64,000 nt of DNA from CAZSAK01 sp964605155. GTDB taxonomy: Bacteria; Pseudomonadota; Gammaproteobacteria; SZUA-140. The stretch spans positions 1 to 64,000 of the forward strand of contig CAZSAK010000012.1 in NCBI GenBank assembly GCA_964605155.1, in the 5' to 3' direction. How positions within the stretch are numbered: the first letter of the stretch is position 1; every line of letters begins with the position of its first letter. The notes under the pieces are model-generated. The model was not told where the DNA came from. It was given only the letters and a program-made list of their open reading frames with translations, and searched no databases. Position numbers and translations under genes: made by a program. This document shows positions 1 through 8,678 of this stretch, piece after piece.

Positions 1-80
1 TGGTACCCTGCCCTGTGGAGCCCGGACTTTCCTCCATACACTTCTTGCGAATGCACAGCGACTGTCTGGCCGACTCCCCA
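1..80 (-). ncRNA. rnpB: RNase P RNA, 5' part (runs off window)
   Basis: The reverse complement of the first 80 bases reads like the 5' end of bacterial type A RNase P RNA: a P1 strand, then CCAGACAGTCGC, and further on GGAGGAAAGTCCGGGCTCC followed by AGGGCAGGGT, the conserved CR-I block. RNase P RNA is the catalytic subunit that trims tRNA 5' leaders. Only about the first fifth is present; the rest lies beyond the left edge. It lies downstream of rsmI on the same strand. The exact 5' end (about 79-80) is inferred from the family. Confidence 0.93.
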
Positions 81-85
81 TCACT

Positions 86-115
86 ACGTTACAGTCTTCA
101 AGCCCGGGGGTGCAA
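86..115 (-). promoter_or_regulatory. candidate rnpB promoter
   Basis: On the minus strand a -35-like TTGCAC (115-110) and a weak -10-like TAACGT (91-86) are 18 bases apart. They would start transcription near the expected RNase P RNA 5' end at 79-80. The -10 match is poor (3 of 6), so the placement rests mainly on geometry. Confidence 0.35.
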
Positions 116-147
116 GTGTATTGTATTCGCCACGTGAAGTGTAAACA

Positions 148-996
148 TCATCTTTTATATCTGACGGCGAGATCATATAAAAGGTTCCGCTTTCCTCCGG
201 TGATCCTCTCGGCTACGGTAACAGCCTGTTTTAAAGGCATTTCATCCATCAGGATGCCTAAAATCCGTTGATATTCCGCCAGGTTGTCATCCGCTGCCGT
301 CTTGCTGGCACCGTGGATCAGGATGACCAACTCCCCCTTCTGTTGTTCAGGTCTTCCCTGTACCCATTGCAGGAGTTCGGCCAGGGTGGCGCCATGAATC
401 GTCTCATGGATCTTGGTCATCTCCCGTGCAATGACCGCCTCGCGATCGCCGCCAAAAATCTCCTGCATATCTTGCAACGACTCCAGGATTCGATGTGTGG
501 ATTCATAAAACACCAGGGTAGCGGTCTCATCATGCAAGCGTTGCAGATGTTTCCTGCGCATCGATGCCCTGGCCGGCAGAAATCCTTCGAATACAAACCG
601 GTGTGTCGGCAGACCGGCTGCCGACAGTGCACTGACCAGCGCGTTGGCGCCGGGAATCGGGATCACCCTACACCCCGCATCCCGCGCCTGCTTGACGAGG
701 TGATAGCCCGGGTCACTGATCAGGGGAGTGCCTGCGTCACTGATCAGGGCGATACTCGAGCCAAGTACCAATCGCTGCACGAGTTCGGGACTGGCCTGGC
801 GTTCATTATGCTCGTGATATGCGATGCACGGTGTGTCGATGCCGAAATGACGCAGCATCGGCAAACTGTGGCGCGTATCCTCGGCCGCGATCAGATCAAC
901 CCCGGTCAGGACTTCGACCGCCCGGGCAGTCATGTCATTGAGGTTTCCGATCGGTGTCGCAACCACATATAATATGCCCGTACTATTTGTTGACAC
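148..996 (-). CDS. rsmI: 16S rRNA (cytidine-1402-2'-O)-methyltransferase RsmI
   Basis: SAM-dependent methyltransferase of the tetrapyrrole-methylase fold that methylates the ribose of C1402 in 16S rRNA. The N-terminus has the family signature YVVATPIGNL, followed by AAEDTR, ISDAGTPLISDPG and IPGANA, which form the SAM site. About 282 residues is the normal length. The longest frame begins with TTG at 1002, but a GTG at 996 sits 7 bases after AAGGGG, so I prefer 996. It is divergent from lpoA, as yraL and yraM are in E. coli. Confidence 0.93.
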   Translation of the reverse strand: MSTNSTGILYVVATPIGNLNDMTARAVEVLTGVDLIAAEDTRHSLPMLRHFGIDTPCIAYHEHNERQASPELVQRLVLGSSIALISDAGTPLISDPGYHLVKQARDAGCRVIPIPGANALVSALSAAGLPTHRFVFEGFLPARASMRRKHLQRLHDETATLVFYESTHRILESLQDMQEIFGGDREAVIAREMTKIHETIHGATLAELLQWVQGRPEQQKGELVILIHGASKTAADDNLAEYQRILGILMDEMPLKQAVTVAERITGGKRNLLYDLAVRYKR

Positions 997-1182
997 CCGC
1001 AATCCCCTTCCGGATACTTGTCGTAACCCATGTATGTGTCATCCGGACATCGGTCAAAGGTTTATCACTCAGGATGATCTGTGTCTTCATAGATAGCGCA
1101 CATAGTACCTTTTCAAGGTCGGAACGTCTTCCGACCGAAGCCGAATATCCATAAACAACATACAAGAGCGCACAATCAGACG

Positions 1183-3030
1183 ATGAAATCTAAATTCTAC
1201 TCGGCGGCGATCATCATTGCCGTATTGGGTATTCACGGCTGTGCCACCGGACCGGGGGCAACCTCTGAACCGGACCTTTTACAAAAGGCACACAAGGCGG
1301 AAGCCCGCGGCAATCTCATTGAGGCTGCCGATGCATACAACAAGCTGGCCGGAATGACCTCGGCGCTTAAACGCCCCGAATATCAATTACAGGCTGCATC
1401 AGTGCTGATACGCGGCAACTACATCACGGAAGCAAAGCGGATATTGGAAACCATCGAGGACGCCAAACTCCATACCAATCAACGGATCCGTTTCCATCTA
1501 CTGATTGCCAGGATCACGCTGGCGGAAAATGATCCACAGGCTGCGCTCGACATTCTTGATATGGAGGTCCCGAAAAATACCCCGGCTGATCTCGTCGCCG
1601 ACCTTCATTTACTGCGTGCCGAGGCCAATCTGCGCTCCGGTCACCTGATTGAATCCGTCAGGGAACGTGTATTGCGCGAACCCTACCTGCTGGCACTTGA
1701 CACCATCCCTGATAATCAAAAGGCTATCTGGCAAACCCTGATGTTGCTGTCGGAGGATGACCTTAAACAACTACACGTCGCACCGCCACCCGACGAACTG
1801 AACGGCTGGCTGGAACTGGCAGTAATTGCCAAGTCCACCCAGCTTGAACCACAGGATATCGATCAAAAGCTGGCACAGTGGCGCCAGCGTTATCCGAACC
1901 ACCCGGCCTCCGAGGAGATCATCAATTCATTACTGGCTCGAAAACTGGAGGAAATCCGGCGACCCAATACAATCGCCTTGCTGCTACCCTTAACGGGGCC
2001 TTATGAAAAACCCGCCACGGCACTGCGCGATGGATTTCTCGCGGCCTATTACAGCCGGAAAAATCACAACTACCAACCTACGATCCATATTTATGACGTC
2101 GGTGCAGGTGATTCCGATATAAAAGACATCTACTCACAGGCCATTGATGACGGCGCGGAATTTATCGTCGGACCGCTTGACAAGGAAAATGTCAACAGAC
2201 TTGCTACCGGGACCCGGATTTCGGTGCCGACATTGACACTGAATTATCTTGAATCCCGGAACAAAGCGTTAGAAAACCTCTATCAATTCGGTCTAGCACC
2301 CGAGGATGAGGCGCACCAACTTGCTGAACGCGCCTGGCTTGACGGCAATAATCAGGCACTGGCCATTATCCCACAAGGTGAATGGGGCCAACGCCTGTAC
2401 CAAGCATTTGCGGAAAACTGGCAACAACTCGGAGGGACAGTTCTCGAGGAACAACGCTATCCGCCTGACCAAAGTGATTTCTCGGAGCAAATCCGCGCCA
2501 TCTTGAACCTGGATGAAAGCGATCAGCGCCACAAATCACTGGAGAAGCTGCTCAAGGAAAACCTGAAATTCGAGCCACGACGCCGCCAAGACGTTGATTT
2601 TATCTTTCTGGCGGCATTCCCGCGCCAGGCCCGTCTAATACGGCCACAACTTAAATTTCATTACGCGGGTAATATCCCCGTCTATGCCACCTCCCATATC
2701 TTCAACGGTATCCGTAACCAACATGCAGACCGCGATATGGACGGCATCATATTCGGTGATATCCCATGGGTGTTACATACGGCGAACAATACGCCGGCGC
2801 TGGAGAGAAAAATCAATCAACTGTGGCCTGAAGCATCGGACCAGTACACGCGCTTCTATGCCATGGGCATTGATGCCTATAACCTTATCCCGCATCTAAA
2901 CCACTTGAAGGCCTATCCGTACGAGCGTTACAACGGTGAAACCGGTATTCTGAGCCTTAACGAACACAACCGGATATTTCGCCAGATAACCTGGGCACGG
3001 TTTCGAAACGGTATTCCCCGCCCACTGTAG
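1183..3030 (+). CDS. lpoA: penicillin-binding protein activator LpoA (lipoprotein)
   Basis: Outer-membrane lipoprotein that in enterobacteria stimulates the peptidoglycan synthase PBP1A. It has a lipoprotein signal peptide with the lipidated cysteine at residue 20 (GIHGC). Residues of about 30-250 look like helical TPR repeats, and from about 260 there is a type I periplasmic-binding-protein fold (IALLLPLTGPYEKPA). At 615 residues it is near the family length. It heads a run with yraN, diaA and the BON lipoprotein in the same order as E. coli yraM-yraN-yraO-yraP, which supports the call. Confidence 0.9.
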   Translation: MKSKFYSAAIIIAVLGIHGCATGPGATSEPDLLQKAHKAEARGNLIEAADAYNKLAGMTSALKRPEYQLQAASVLIRGNYITEAKRILETIEDAKLHTNQRIRFHLLIARITLAENDPQAALDILDMEVPKNTPADLVADLHLLRAEANLRSGHLIESVRERVLREPYLLALDTIPDNQKAIWQTLMLLSEDDLKQLHVAPPPDELNGWLELAVIAKSTQLEPQDIDQKLAQWRQRYPNHPASEEIINSLLARKLEEIRRPNTIALLLPLTGPYEKPATALRDGFLAAYYSRKNHNYQPTIHIYDVGAGDSDIKDIYSQAIDDGAEFIVGPLDKENVNRLATGTRISVPTLTLNYLESRNKALENLYQFGLAPEDEAHQLAERAWLDGNNQALAIIPQGEWGQRLYQAFAENWQQLGGTVLEEQRYPPDQSDFSEQIRAILNLDESDQRHKSLEKLLKENLKFEPRRRQDVDFIFLAAFPRQARLIRPQLKFHYAGNIPVYATSHIFNGIRNQHADRDMDGIIFGDIPWVLHTANNTPALERKINQLWPEASDQYTRFYAMGIDAYNLIPHLNHLKAYPYERYNGETGILSLNEHNRIFRQITWARFRNGIPRPL

Positions 3031-3039
3031 GTTGCCGCG

Positions 3040-3411
3040 GTGAACATGCCTTTCCATGCACACACGACCGGAAGACAGGCGGAGGAAATCGCATGTCACT
3101 ACCTGCTCGATAAAGGCCTTAAGCTATTAGAGCGGAATTACAGGTGCCGTGGCGGTGAGATCGATCTCATCATGCAACATGATTACAGTATCGTCTTTGT
3201 CGAGGTACGTTACCGCCGCAACAACCGTTACGGCAGCGGTGCGGAATCTGTGATCAGGCCCAAACAGCAAAAGATGATCGCAACCGCATTACACTATCTT
3301 CAATCACACAGCAAGACATCCCGCTCTGCGACAAGGTTTGATGTCATTTCCATTCACGGTGAAACAGGCAACGCCAACATCGAGTGGATTCGTGATGCGT
3401 TTCAAGCGTAA
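3040..3411 (+). CDS. yraN: UPF0102 family endonuclease-like protein YraN
   Basis: Small protein (123 residues) of the UPF0102 family, which has a restriction-endonuclease-like fold. GRQAEEIACHYL at the N-terminus and the motif RCRGGEIDLI followed by VFVEVRYR are the family core; the Glu-Asp and Glu residues match the PD-(D/E)XK pattern. Cellular function is not firmly established. The frame opens with GTG at 3040; an ATG at 3046 is an equally good start. It follows lpoA by 9 bases. Confidence 0.88.
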   Translation: MNMPFHAHTTGRQAEEIACHYLLDKGLKLLERNYRCRGGEIDLIMQHDYSIVFVEVRYRRNNRYGSGAESVIRPKQQKMIATALHYLQSHSKTSRSATRFDVISIHGETGNANIEWIRDAFQA

Positions 3412-3446
3412 CATATAGGTCCACATATTGCCGGGTATCAATTTTT

Positions 3447-4043
3447 GTGACAGACCTTACGGGAAGAATCAAACGCATCTTCAACGACAGTGTCGAAACG
3501 AAGCTGCAAGTAGTCGAAACCCTCGCGCCCGTTATCGCGCAGGCGTCGGAATTGATATCTTCACATATTGTCAAGGGTGGCAAGATATTGATCTGTGGAA
3601 ACGGCGGATCGGCGGCGGACTCACAGCATTTCGCATCCGAGTTGATAAATCGTTTCGAGATCGAGCGCACCGGCTTGCCGGCGATAGCGCTCACAACAGA
3701 TACCTCAACGATCACCTCGATCGCCAACGACTACCATTTCGACGAGATATTTGCCAGACAGATTCGCGCCCTGGGACAGTCAGGCGATTTGCTCGTCGCC
3801 ATATCAACCAGTGGCGGCTCAAAGAACATTATCAGTGCTATCAAGGCAGCCCAGGAACGGAACATGATTGTGATAGCATTGACTGGACGTGACGGTGGGC
3901 AGGTCGTGCATCTGTTATCTGACCAGGATACCGAGATCCGCGTCTCCGCCCATTCCACGGCTCGCATACAGGAAGTACATATACTGATTATTCACTGTAT
4001 ATGTGATCTCATTGACTACCAACTACTGGGACAGGAGACCTGA
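3447..4043 (+). CDS. diaA: SIS-domain protein, DiaA/GmhA type
   Basis: Sugar-isomerase (SIS) fold protein of 198 residues, with GNGGSAADSQHFASE, LTTDTSTITSIAND and VAISTSGGS. Homologues are described either as phosphoheptose isomerase GmhA (sedoheptulose 7-phosphate to heptose phosphate for LPS) or as DiaA, which binds DnaA and times replication initiation. The position between yraN and the dolP-like gene is that of E. coli diaA, while the GGSAADSQ active-site block is closer to GmhA. Sequence alone does not decide. The start is GTG. Confidence 0.85.
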   Translation: MTDLTGRIKRIFNDSVETKLQVVETLAPVIAQASELISSHIVKGGKILICGNGGSAADSQHFASELINRFEIERTGLPAIALTTDTSTITSIANDYHFDEIFARQIRALGQSGDLLVAISTSGGSKNIISAIKAAQERNMIVIALTGRDGGQVVHLLSDQDTEIRVSAHSTARIQEVHILIIHCICDLIDYQLLGQET

Positions 4044-4046
4044 ACA

Positions 4047-4625
4047 TTGAAAACATTTATGCTGCCACTGTCTTTCGGTCTGTTGCTGATACAGATACTG
4101 AACGCGTGCGCTCCCGTGATCGTTGCCGGTGCCGCGACCGGCGCTTCGGTCGCCAATGACCGTCGAACTGCCGGGACCGTACTGGAAGACCAGTCTATCG
4201 AGCTCAAAGCAAGCAATGCCATTCAATCCGACGAAACCCTGTCCAAGGCCGTTCACGTATCAGTCACGAGTTTCAATGATATCGTTCTGCTCACAGGTCA
4301 GGCACCAACACAGACATTGCGGGAGCGTATAGTTGACCATGTCAGGGGTATTGAAAAAATCAGGCGCATTCACAATGAAATCACCATCGAGGAACCGACC
4401 TCATTCAAGACGCGCAGCAATGATACCTGGATTACCACCAAGGCAAAGAGCACCCTGCTCGGCGCCAAGGGGCTCGAAGCCACTCATATCAAGGTCGTCA
4501 CTGAGAACGGTGTTGTATATCTCATGGGCCTGGTAACACGTCAGGAAGGCGATACCGCAGCAAAAACGGTACAACAGGTTACCGGGGTACAACGCGTAGT
4601 CAAGGTGTTTGAATATATTCAGTAG
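4047..4625 (+). CDS. dolP: BON-domain outer-membrane lipoprotein, DolP (YraP) like
   Basis: A lipoprotein of 192 residues with two BON domains, about 45-110 and 120-190. The signal peptide ends in ILNACAP, with the lipid-attachment cysteine near residue 21. DolP supports outer-membrane integrity. The start appears to be TTG at 4047: GGAG lies 9 bases upstream, while the next ATG (4059) is 21 bases away. The TTG is 3 bases past the diaA stop, suggesting translational coupling. Gene order matches E. coli yraO-yraP. Confidence 0.85.
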   Translation: MKTFMLPLSFGLLLIQILNACAPVIVAGAATGASVANDRRTAGTVLEDQSIELKASNAIQSDETLSKAVHVSVTSFNDIVLLTGQAPTQTLRERIVDHVRGIEKIRRIHNEITIEEPTSFKTRSNDTWITTKAKSTLLGAKGLEATHIKVVTENGVVYLMGLVTRQEGDTAAKTVQQVTGVQRVVKVFEYIQ

Positions 4626-4630
4626 CGGCT

Positions 4631-6010
4631 ATGCATCCAGACATCCTGACATCTCTTTCAGGGATCGTCGGTGACAGGCAACTGCTCAGCGATCCGGCTG
4701 ATTGCTGGCCATACGGATACGATAATTCCCGTCAACATCACTTGCCCGAAGCCGTTGTTTTTCCTGCCACGCATGAGAATGTCATCGAAATCGTCCGCCT
4801 GTGCAATGACAACCGGATTGCAGTCGTTGCACGCGGCCGCGGCACCGGAACCACGGGTGCCACGGTACCGCTGCATGGCGGCCTGGTCATTTCGTTTGAA
4901 CGCATGGACCGTATTATCGATATCGATCCCGATAACCGTGTTGCGGTTGTCGAACCCGGCGTGACCAATCAGCGACTGCAGGATGCCGTTGCCAAACATG
5001 GTTTTTTCTGGCCCCCCGATCCGACCAGCGCGGCCTATTGTTCGATAGGGGGGAATCTGGCCTATAACTCGGCGGGCCCCCGCGCGGTTAAATACGGAAC
5101 GCCGCGTGAAAATACCCTCGGCCTGCGCGCCGTCACCGGCAGTGGTGATGAAATCAACACCGGTGTGTACACAACAAAGGGCGTGGTAGGTTATGACCTG
5201 ACAAGACTGCTTATCGGTTCTGAAGGAACCCTCGCCATCATCACCCGGGCCAATCTGAAACTGTCGCCCCTGCAGGAGACCAAGCGCACCATGCAGGCCA
5301 TATATAGCGATATTAATGAGGCCAGCAAGGCGGTATCGCGGATCATGGCACAACCCGTGACGCCGTGTGCCCTGGAGTTTATCGATGCAACGGCTATCGG
5401 GATGGCCCGGCGCTATGCCGGCATAGATCTGCCGCAGGATGCAGGTGCCATGTTGATGATTGAGACCGATGGCAGCGAATCTTCAATTGATGCCGCAGTG
5501 GCGTGTATTCACGATGCCGCGTGTACCACCGGCCTGATTGCGTTCAAGGTTGCAAAGACTGTAGAAGAGGTCAAGCAACTGTGGGCCGCGCGCAAGGCCC
5601 TGTCACCGGCTCTGCGTACCATTGCCCCGAAAAAGATCAACGAGGATGTGGTCGTTCCGGTCTCGAGGATACCGCTGTTGATCAGCGGGCTCGAGTCACT
5701 GTCAAAACGCTACGCCATCACCATCGTCAACTTCGGCCATGCCGGCAACGGCAATATTCACGTCAACCTGCTGATCGATCCCGATGATCCGGTCCAGATG
5801 CAAAACGCCGAGGCGTGCCTTGATGAGGTATTTGATCTGGTGCTGAGGCTCAACGGCACACTCTCGGGCGAACATGGCATCGGCATAGAGAAACGTGATT
5901 TCATCAACAGGGAGATCGACCCTGTCAGCCTGCGGCTGATGCAACAGATCAAGGCACAGTTCGATCCCAATGGCATCCTGAATCCGGGCAAACTCTTTCC
6001 CGTCGCTTAA
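4631..6010 (+). CDS. FAD-binding 2-hydroxyacid dehydrogenase, GlcD/D-lactate dehydrogenase type
   Basis: Flavoprotein of 459 residues in the vanillyl-alcohol-oxidase fold. The N-terminal FAD-binding PCMH domain has VARGRGTGTTGA, CSIGGNLAYNSAGP and IGSEGTLAI; the C-terminal FAD-oxidase domain has NFGHAGNGNIHVN and SGEHGIGIEKRDF. These are typical of glycolate oxidase subunit GlcD and D-lactate dehydrogenases. In an organism with RuBisCO, glycolate from oxygenation is a plausible substrate, but no glcE or glcF genes are adjacent, so the substrate is open. It starts 5 bases after the BON gene. Confidence 0.85.
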   Translation: MHPDILTSLSGIVGDRQLLSDPADCWPYGYDNSRQHHLPEAVVFPATHENVIEIVRLCNDNRIAVVARGRGTGTTGATVPLHGGLVISFERMDRIIDIDPDNRVAVVEPGVTNQRLQDAVAKHGFFWPPDPTSAAYCSIGGNLAYNSAGPRAVKYGTPRENTLGLRAVTGSGDEINTGVYTTKGVVGYDLTRLLIGSEGTLAIITRANLKLSPLQETKRTMQAIYSDINEASKAVSRIMAQPVTPCALEFIDATAIGMARRYAGIDLPQDAGAMLMIETDGSESSIDAAVACIHDAACTTGLIAFKVAKTVEEVKQLWAARKALSPALRTIAPKKINEDVVVPVSRIPLLISGLESLSKRYAITIVNFGHAGNGNIHVNLLIDPDDPVQMQNAEACLDEVFDLVLRLNGTLSGEHGIGIEKRDFINREIDPVSLRLMQQIKAQFDPNGILNPGKLFPVA

Positions 6011-6011
6011 A

Positions 6012-6030
6012 CATCCGTTAAACCCGGATG
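6012..6030. terminator. short hairpin between convergent genes
   Basis: CATCCG and CGGATG form a 6-base-pair stem with a 7-base loop just after the stop of the FAD oxidase and before the stop of the macro-domain gene. There is no T run on either strand, so this is only a weak bidirectional terminator candidate. Confidence 0.3.
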
Positions 6031-6041
6031 GACATGACTGG

Positions 6042-6536
6042 TCAATCCTGATCCAGCTTGCTTTGATAAATAGCTGCATCTTCGTCACTGAAACAACAGA
6101 CAATGATGAGCTGGAAACGGGGTTCATATTCCTTCATGACACGCGATGCTATCCCGGCGGCCTGTTGTTTGGGGTAACCGTAGACACCGGTACTGATAGC
6201 GGGAAAGGCGATACTCCGGATATCTTTTGTCAGTGCGAGTTCGAACGAATTGCGGTAACAGTTCTCAAGCAGACTGGCCTCCCCCTGCGATCCGCCATGC
6301 CACACCGGACCGACCGTGTGTATGATCCATTTCGCCGCTAGACGGTAGCCGAGGGTCAACTTCGCCTCACCCGTCGGACATCCACCCAGCGTACGGCACT
6401 CGGCCAGCAACTCATGGCCGGCTGCGCGGTGAATTGCGCCGTCAACACCTCCTCCACCGAGCAGGCTGCTGTTCGCCGCGTTGACAATCGCGTCCACCTG
6501 CAAGCGGGTGATATCGCCCTTGTGAATCTTGATCAT
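6042..6536 (-). CDS. macro domain protein (O-acetyl-ADP-ribose deacetylase type)
   Basis: A single macro domain of 164 residues that binds and probably hydrolyses ADP-ribose derivatives. It shows GDITRLQVDAIVNAANSSL, GGGGVDGAIHRAAG, and FPAISTGVYGYP, the core ADP-ribose-binding loops of the YmdB/MacroD group. The frame stays open upstream into sspB, but ATG at 6536 has a perfect AGGAGG 9 bases before it, which fixes the start. It lies 61 bases after sspB on the same strand. Confidence 0.92.
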   Translation of the reverse strand: MIKIHKGDITRLQVDAIVNAANSSLLGGGGVDGAIHRAAGHELLAECRTLGGCPTGEAKLTLGYRLAAKWIIHTVGPVWHGGSQGEASLLENCYRNSFELALTKDIRSIAFPAISTGVYGYPKQQAAGIASRVMKEYEPRFQLIIVCCFSDEDAAIYQSKLDQD

Positions 6537-6597
6537 CTGTGGATACCTCCTCTCGTGACCGCTGAACCGGTGCAAGCAGTGCCGGTGCGTTTGCGGG

Positions 6598-6993
6598 CTA
6601 TTTGACGAGGGTAAGATGGGGCCTGGTGTTCTTCTCGGGCGGCGGATCGGGTGGGGTATCAGGCGGCGGGTTGGGGCCGGCTTTCTCTTCGAGGACCATA
6701 CCCTGACCGTTTTCCTTTGCATAGATTGCCAGTACCGCCTGCATCGGGATGCTGACCTGCATAGCCTGACCGTCAAAGCGGGCATCGAAATGTATACGCT
6801 CGTTATCCAGACGCAACTGGCGCACCGCGTTATAGCCGATATTGAGTATGATCTTCCCGTTATCGACGTAACGCTCGGGGATCTTCATGTCTGGTGCCTG
6901 GGCATTGACCAGGACATAGGGCGTCAACTGGTTATCCGTAATCCACTCATAGATAGCCCGAACCAGGTACGGACGTGTCGATGTCATCTTCAT
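6598..6993 (-). CDS. sspB: ClpXP adaptor SspB
   Basis: Stringent starvation protein B, 131 residues, which delivers ssrA-tagged proteins to ClpXP. The N-terminal folded domain begins STRPYLVRAIYEWI and includes GKIILNIGYNAVRQL. A flexible Pro-rich linker (about residues 105-120) leads to the C-terminal ClpX-binding tail RPHLTLVK. All parts of the family are present. It follows sspA at 44 bases, the usual operon order. Confidence 0.95.
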   Translation of the reverse strand: MKMTSTRPYLVRAIYEWITDNQLTPYVLVNAQAPDMKIPERYVDNGKIILNIGYNAVRQLRLDNERIHFDARFDGQAMQVSIPMQAVLAIYAKENGQGMVLEEKAGPNPPPDTPPDPPPEKNTRPHLTLVK

Positions 6994-7037
6994 AACACAT
7001 AAAATTATAACGCATATCTGCTCATTGATCAGGCAAA

Positions 7038-7664
7038 TTAATGGCTGATTTCCCTTTCAAACTCGGAGAGACTGGCCTCAAAGGCGTCACGTTCAAACAA
7101 CCTTGCGGCATATTGAAGCACCGGTTTCGCCTGTTCAGGAAGATCTATACCATACAGGGGCAAGCGCCATAACAAAGGCGCCAGACATGCATCCACGAGG
7201 GTGAATTCATCACTCATAAAATATGGCTTCTTGACGAAGATCGGCGCTATCACTGTCAGCCCGTCTCGAATGGCCTTCCTGCCGTTTTCCGCCTGTGCAG
7301 CGTTATCACCATTGATATTATCCAGCAAGCTGTACCAGTCTTTATCAATACGATAGAGCATGATCCTGGAACGCGCCCGCGACACCGGATCAACAGGCAT
7401 CAGGGGCGGATGCGGGAACCGCTCATCCAGATATTCCATGATGATCTGCGAATTATAGAGAACGAGATCACGATCAACCAGCGTAGGGGTGGAATTATAG
7501 GGATTCAGATCAATCAGGTCTTCGGGCAACTCATTGACGTTGACATTGATGATATCCGCGGTGATACTTTTTTCATTTAGGACGATCCGGACGCGATGAC
7601 TTAACGGGCAGTTATCCGCCGAGTATAGCGTCATCACAGGTCTCCTGGTGGCAATCGTGGCCAT
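7038..7664 (-). CDS. sspA: stringent starvation protein A
   Basis: Glutathione-S-transferase-fold protein of 208 residues that binds RNA polymerase and affects stress and stationary-phase transcription. The N-terminal thioredoxin-like part shows YSADNCPLSHRVRIVLNEK, and the helical part has MEYLDERFPHPPLMPVDP, a characteristic SspA segment. AGGGAG sits 8 bases before the ATG. The petABC genes often found upstream are absent here; djlA is the next gene. Confidence 0.94.
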   Translation of the reverse strand: MATIATRRPVMTLYSADNCPLSHRVRIVLNEKSITADIINVNVNELPEDLIDLNPYNSTPTLVDRDLVLYNSQIIMEYLDERFPHPPLMPVDPVSRARSRIMLYRIDKDWYSLLDNINGDNAAQAENGRKAIRDGLTVIAPIFVKKPYFMSDEFTLVDACLAPLLWRLPLYGIDLPEQAKPVLQYAARLFERDAFEASLSEFEREISH

Positions 7665-7847
7665 ACATTAATCTCCCTTCACTATCATCTGTTGGCGCAA
7701 TAACGGATTACCGAATCGCCTCCATATTATTAACACCGCATACTACCATATCCACGTCAACCGCGTCATAAAATGACTTCTAACTCCATAATTCAGTTAC
7801 GATTTAATACTTGATCAGGATTGCCTACAACAGTCGGTTGGCTATGG

Positions 7848-8651
7848 TTACTGACTGCGCACCTTTTTAATCAGTTCATAGGCAGATTTGATTTCATGCG
7901 TTTTCTGGGCGGCAAGCTTCATCATCTCTTCGGGCAATCCCTTGGCCACCAGTTTATCCGGATGATGCTGATTCATTAGACGGCGATAGGCCTTCTTGAC
8001 CTCGTCATCGCTGGACTCCGGCGATACATTCAGAATCTGGTAAGCCGATTGGATCTCGTTGCGGTTCGGCGGAACGTCATAACCGGAACCCTGGGATGTA
8101 CGGTAATACCCCCCGGTCCTGATCAATGTTTCAAGCGAATCAAATTCCGCGCGCGTGAATCCCAGATGGTCACAGATATGCAACAGGATCTTCTTTTCCG
8201 CTGCATGTAATTCACCATCCGCATAGGCCGCCTGCAACAGGATCTCGATGAACACCCGCAACAGTGTACGACTGTGATGACATTCGCGTTTGAACTGGTC
8301 GAGGACATCATCCAGTACAAAATCCGCTTGCTTGCCCTGGTTGAATAAACTCTGTGCCAGCTTCTTCAGCACAGAATTCAACTGCATCTGTTCCATGACG
8401 GCCTGCGCCATGCGTATCTCATCCTTTGATACATGGCCGTCCGCCTTGGCGATATGCCCCATCACCGAAAACGTTGCGGTATAAAATGCAGTTTGCACAC
8501 GTTCCCGGTTTCCCCTGTAACCGCCGGCTGGAGAAAACTGATTTAACCTGGCATCAAAATTGTGCCCAAGCGCCGCACCTATCAAGGCGCCGAGCGGACC
8601 ACCCAGCATAAAACCGAACGTTCCCCCGAGAAGTTTTCCCCACCAACTCAT
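7848..8651 (-). CDS. djlA: membrane-anchored DnaJ-like co-chaperone DjlA
   Basis: 267 residues in the DjlA layout. A glycine-rich N-terminal membrane segment (LLGGTFGFMLGGPLGALIGA) is followed by a TerB-like helical domain (about 50-180) and a C-terminal J domain with the HPD motif in MNQHHPDKLVAKG. DjlA stimulates DnaK at the inner membrane. Upstream, 27 bases away, is the 3' end of the phosphoketolase gene on the same strand, so it could be read from that transcript. Confidence 0.92.
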   Translation of the reverse strand: MSWWGKLLGGTFGFMLGGPLGALIGAALGHNFDARLNQFSPAGGYRGNRERVQTAFYTATFSVMGHIAKADGHVSKDEIRMAQAVMEQMQLNSVLKKLAQSLFNQGKQADFVLDDVLDQFKRECHHSRTLLRVFIEILLQAAYADGELHAAEKKILLHICDHLGFTRAEFDSLETLIRTGGYYRTSQGSGYDVPPNRNEIQSAYQILNVSPESSDDEVKKAYRRLMNQHHPDKLVAKGLPEEMMKLAAQKTHEIKSAYELIKKVRSQ

Positions 8652-8678
8652 CGTGTTGCACTCATGACACCACCCTGA

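Noticed and set aside
268..972. Open frame of 234 codons on the plus strand
   Set aside because: It lies fully opposite rsmI, has no recognisable domain, and is a shadow of the methyltransferase codons.
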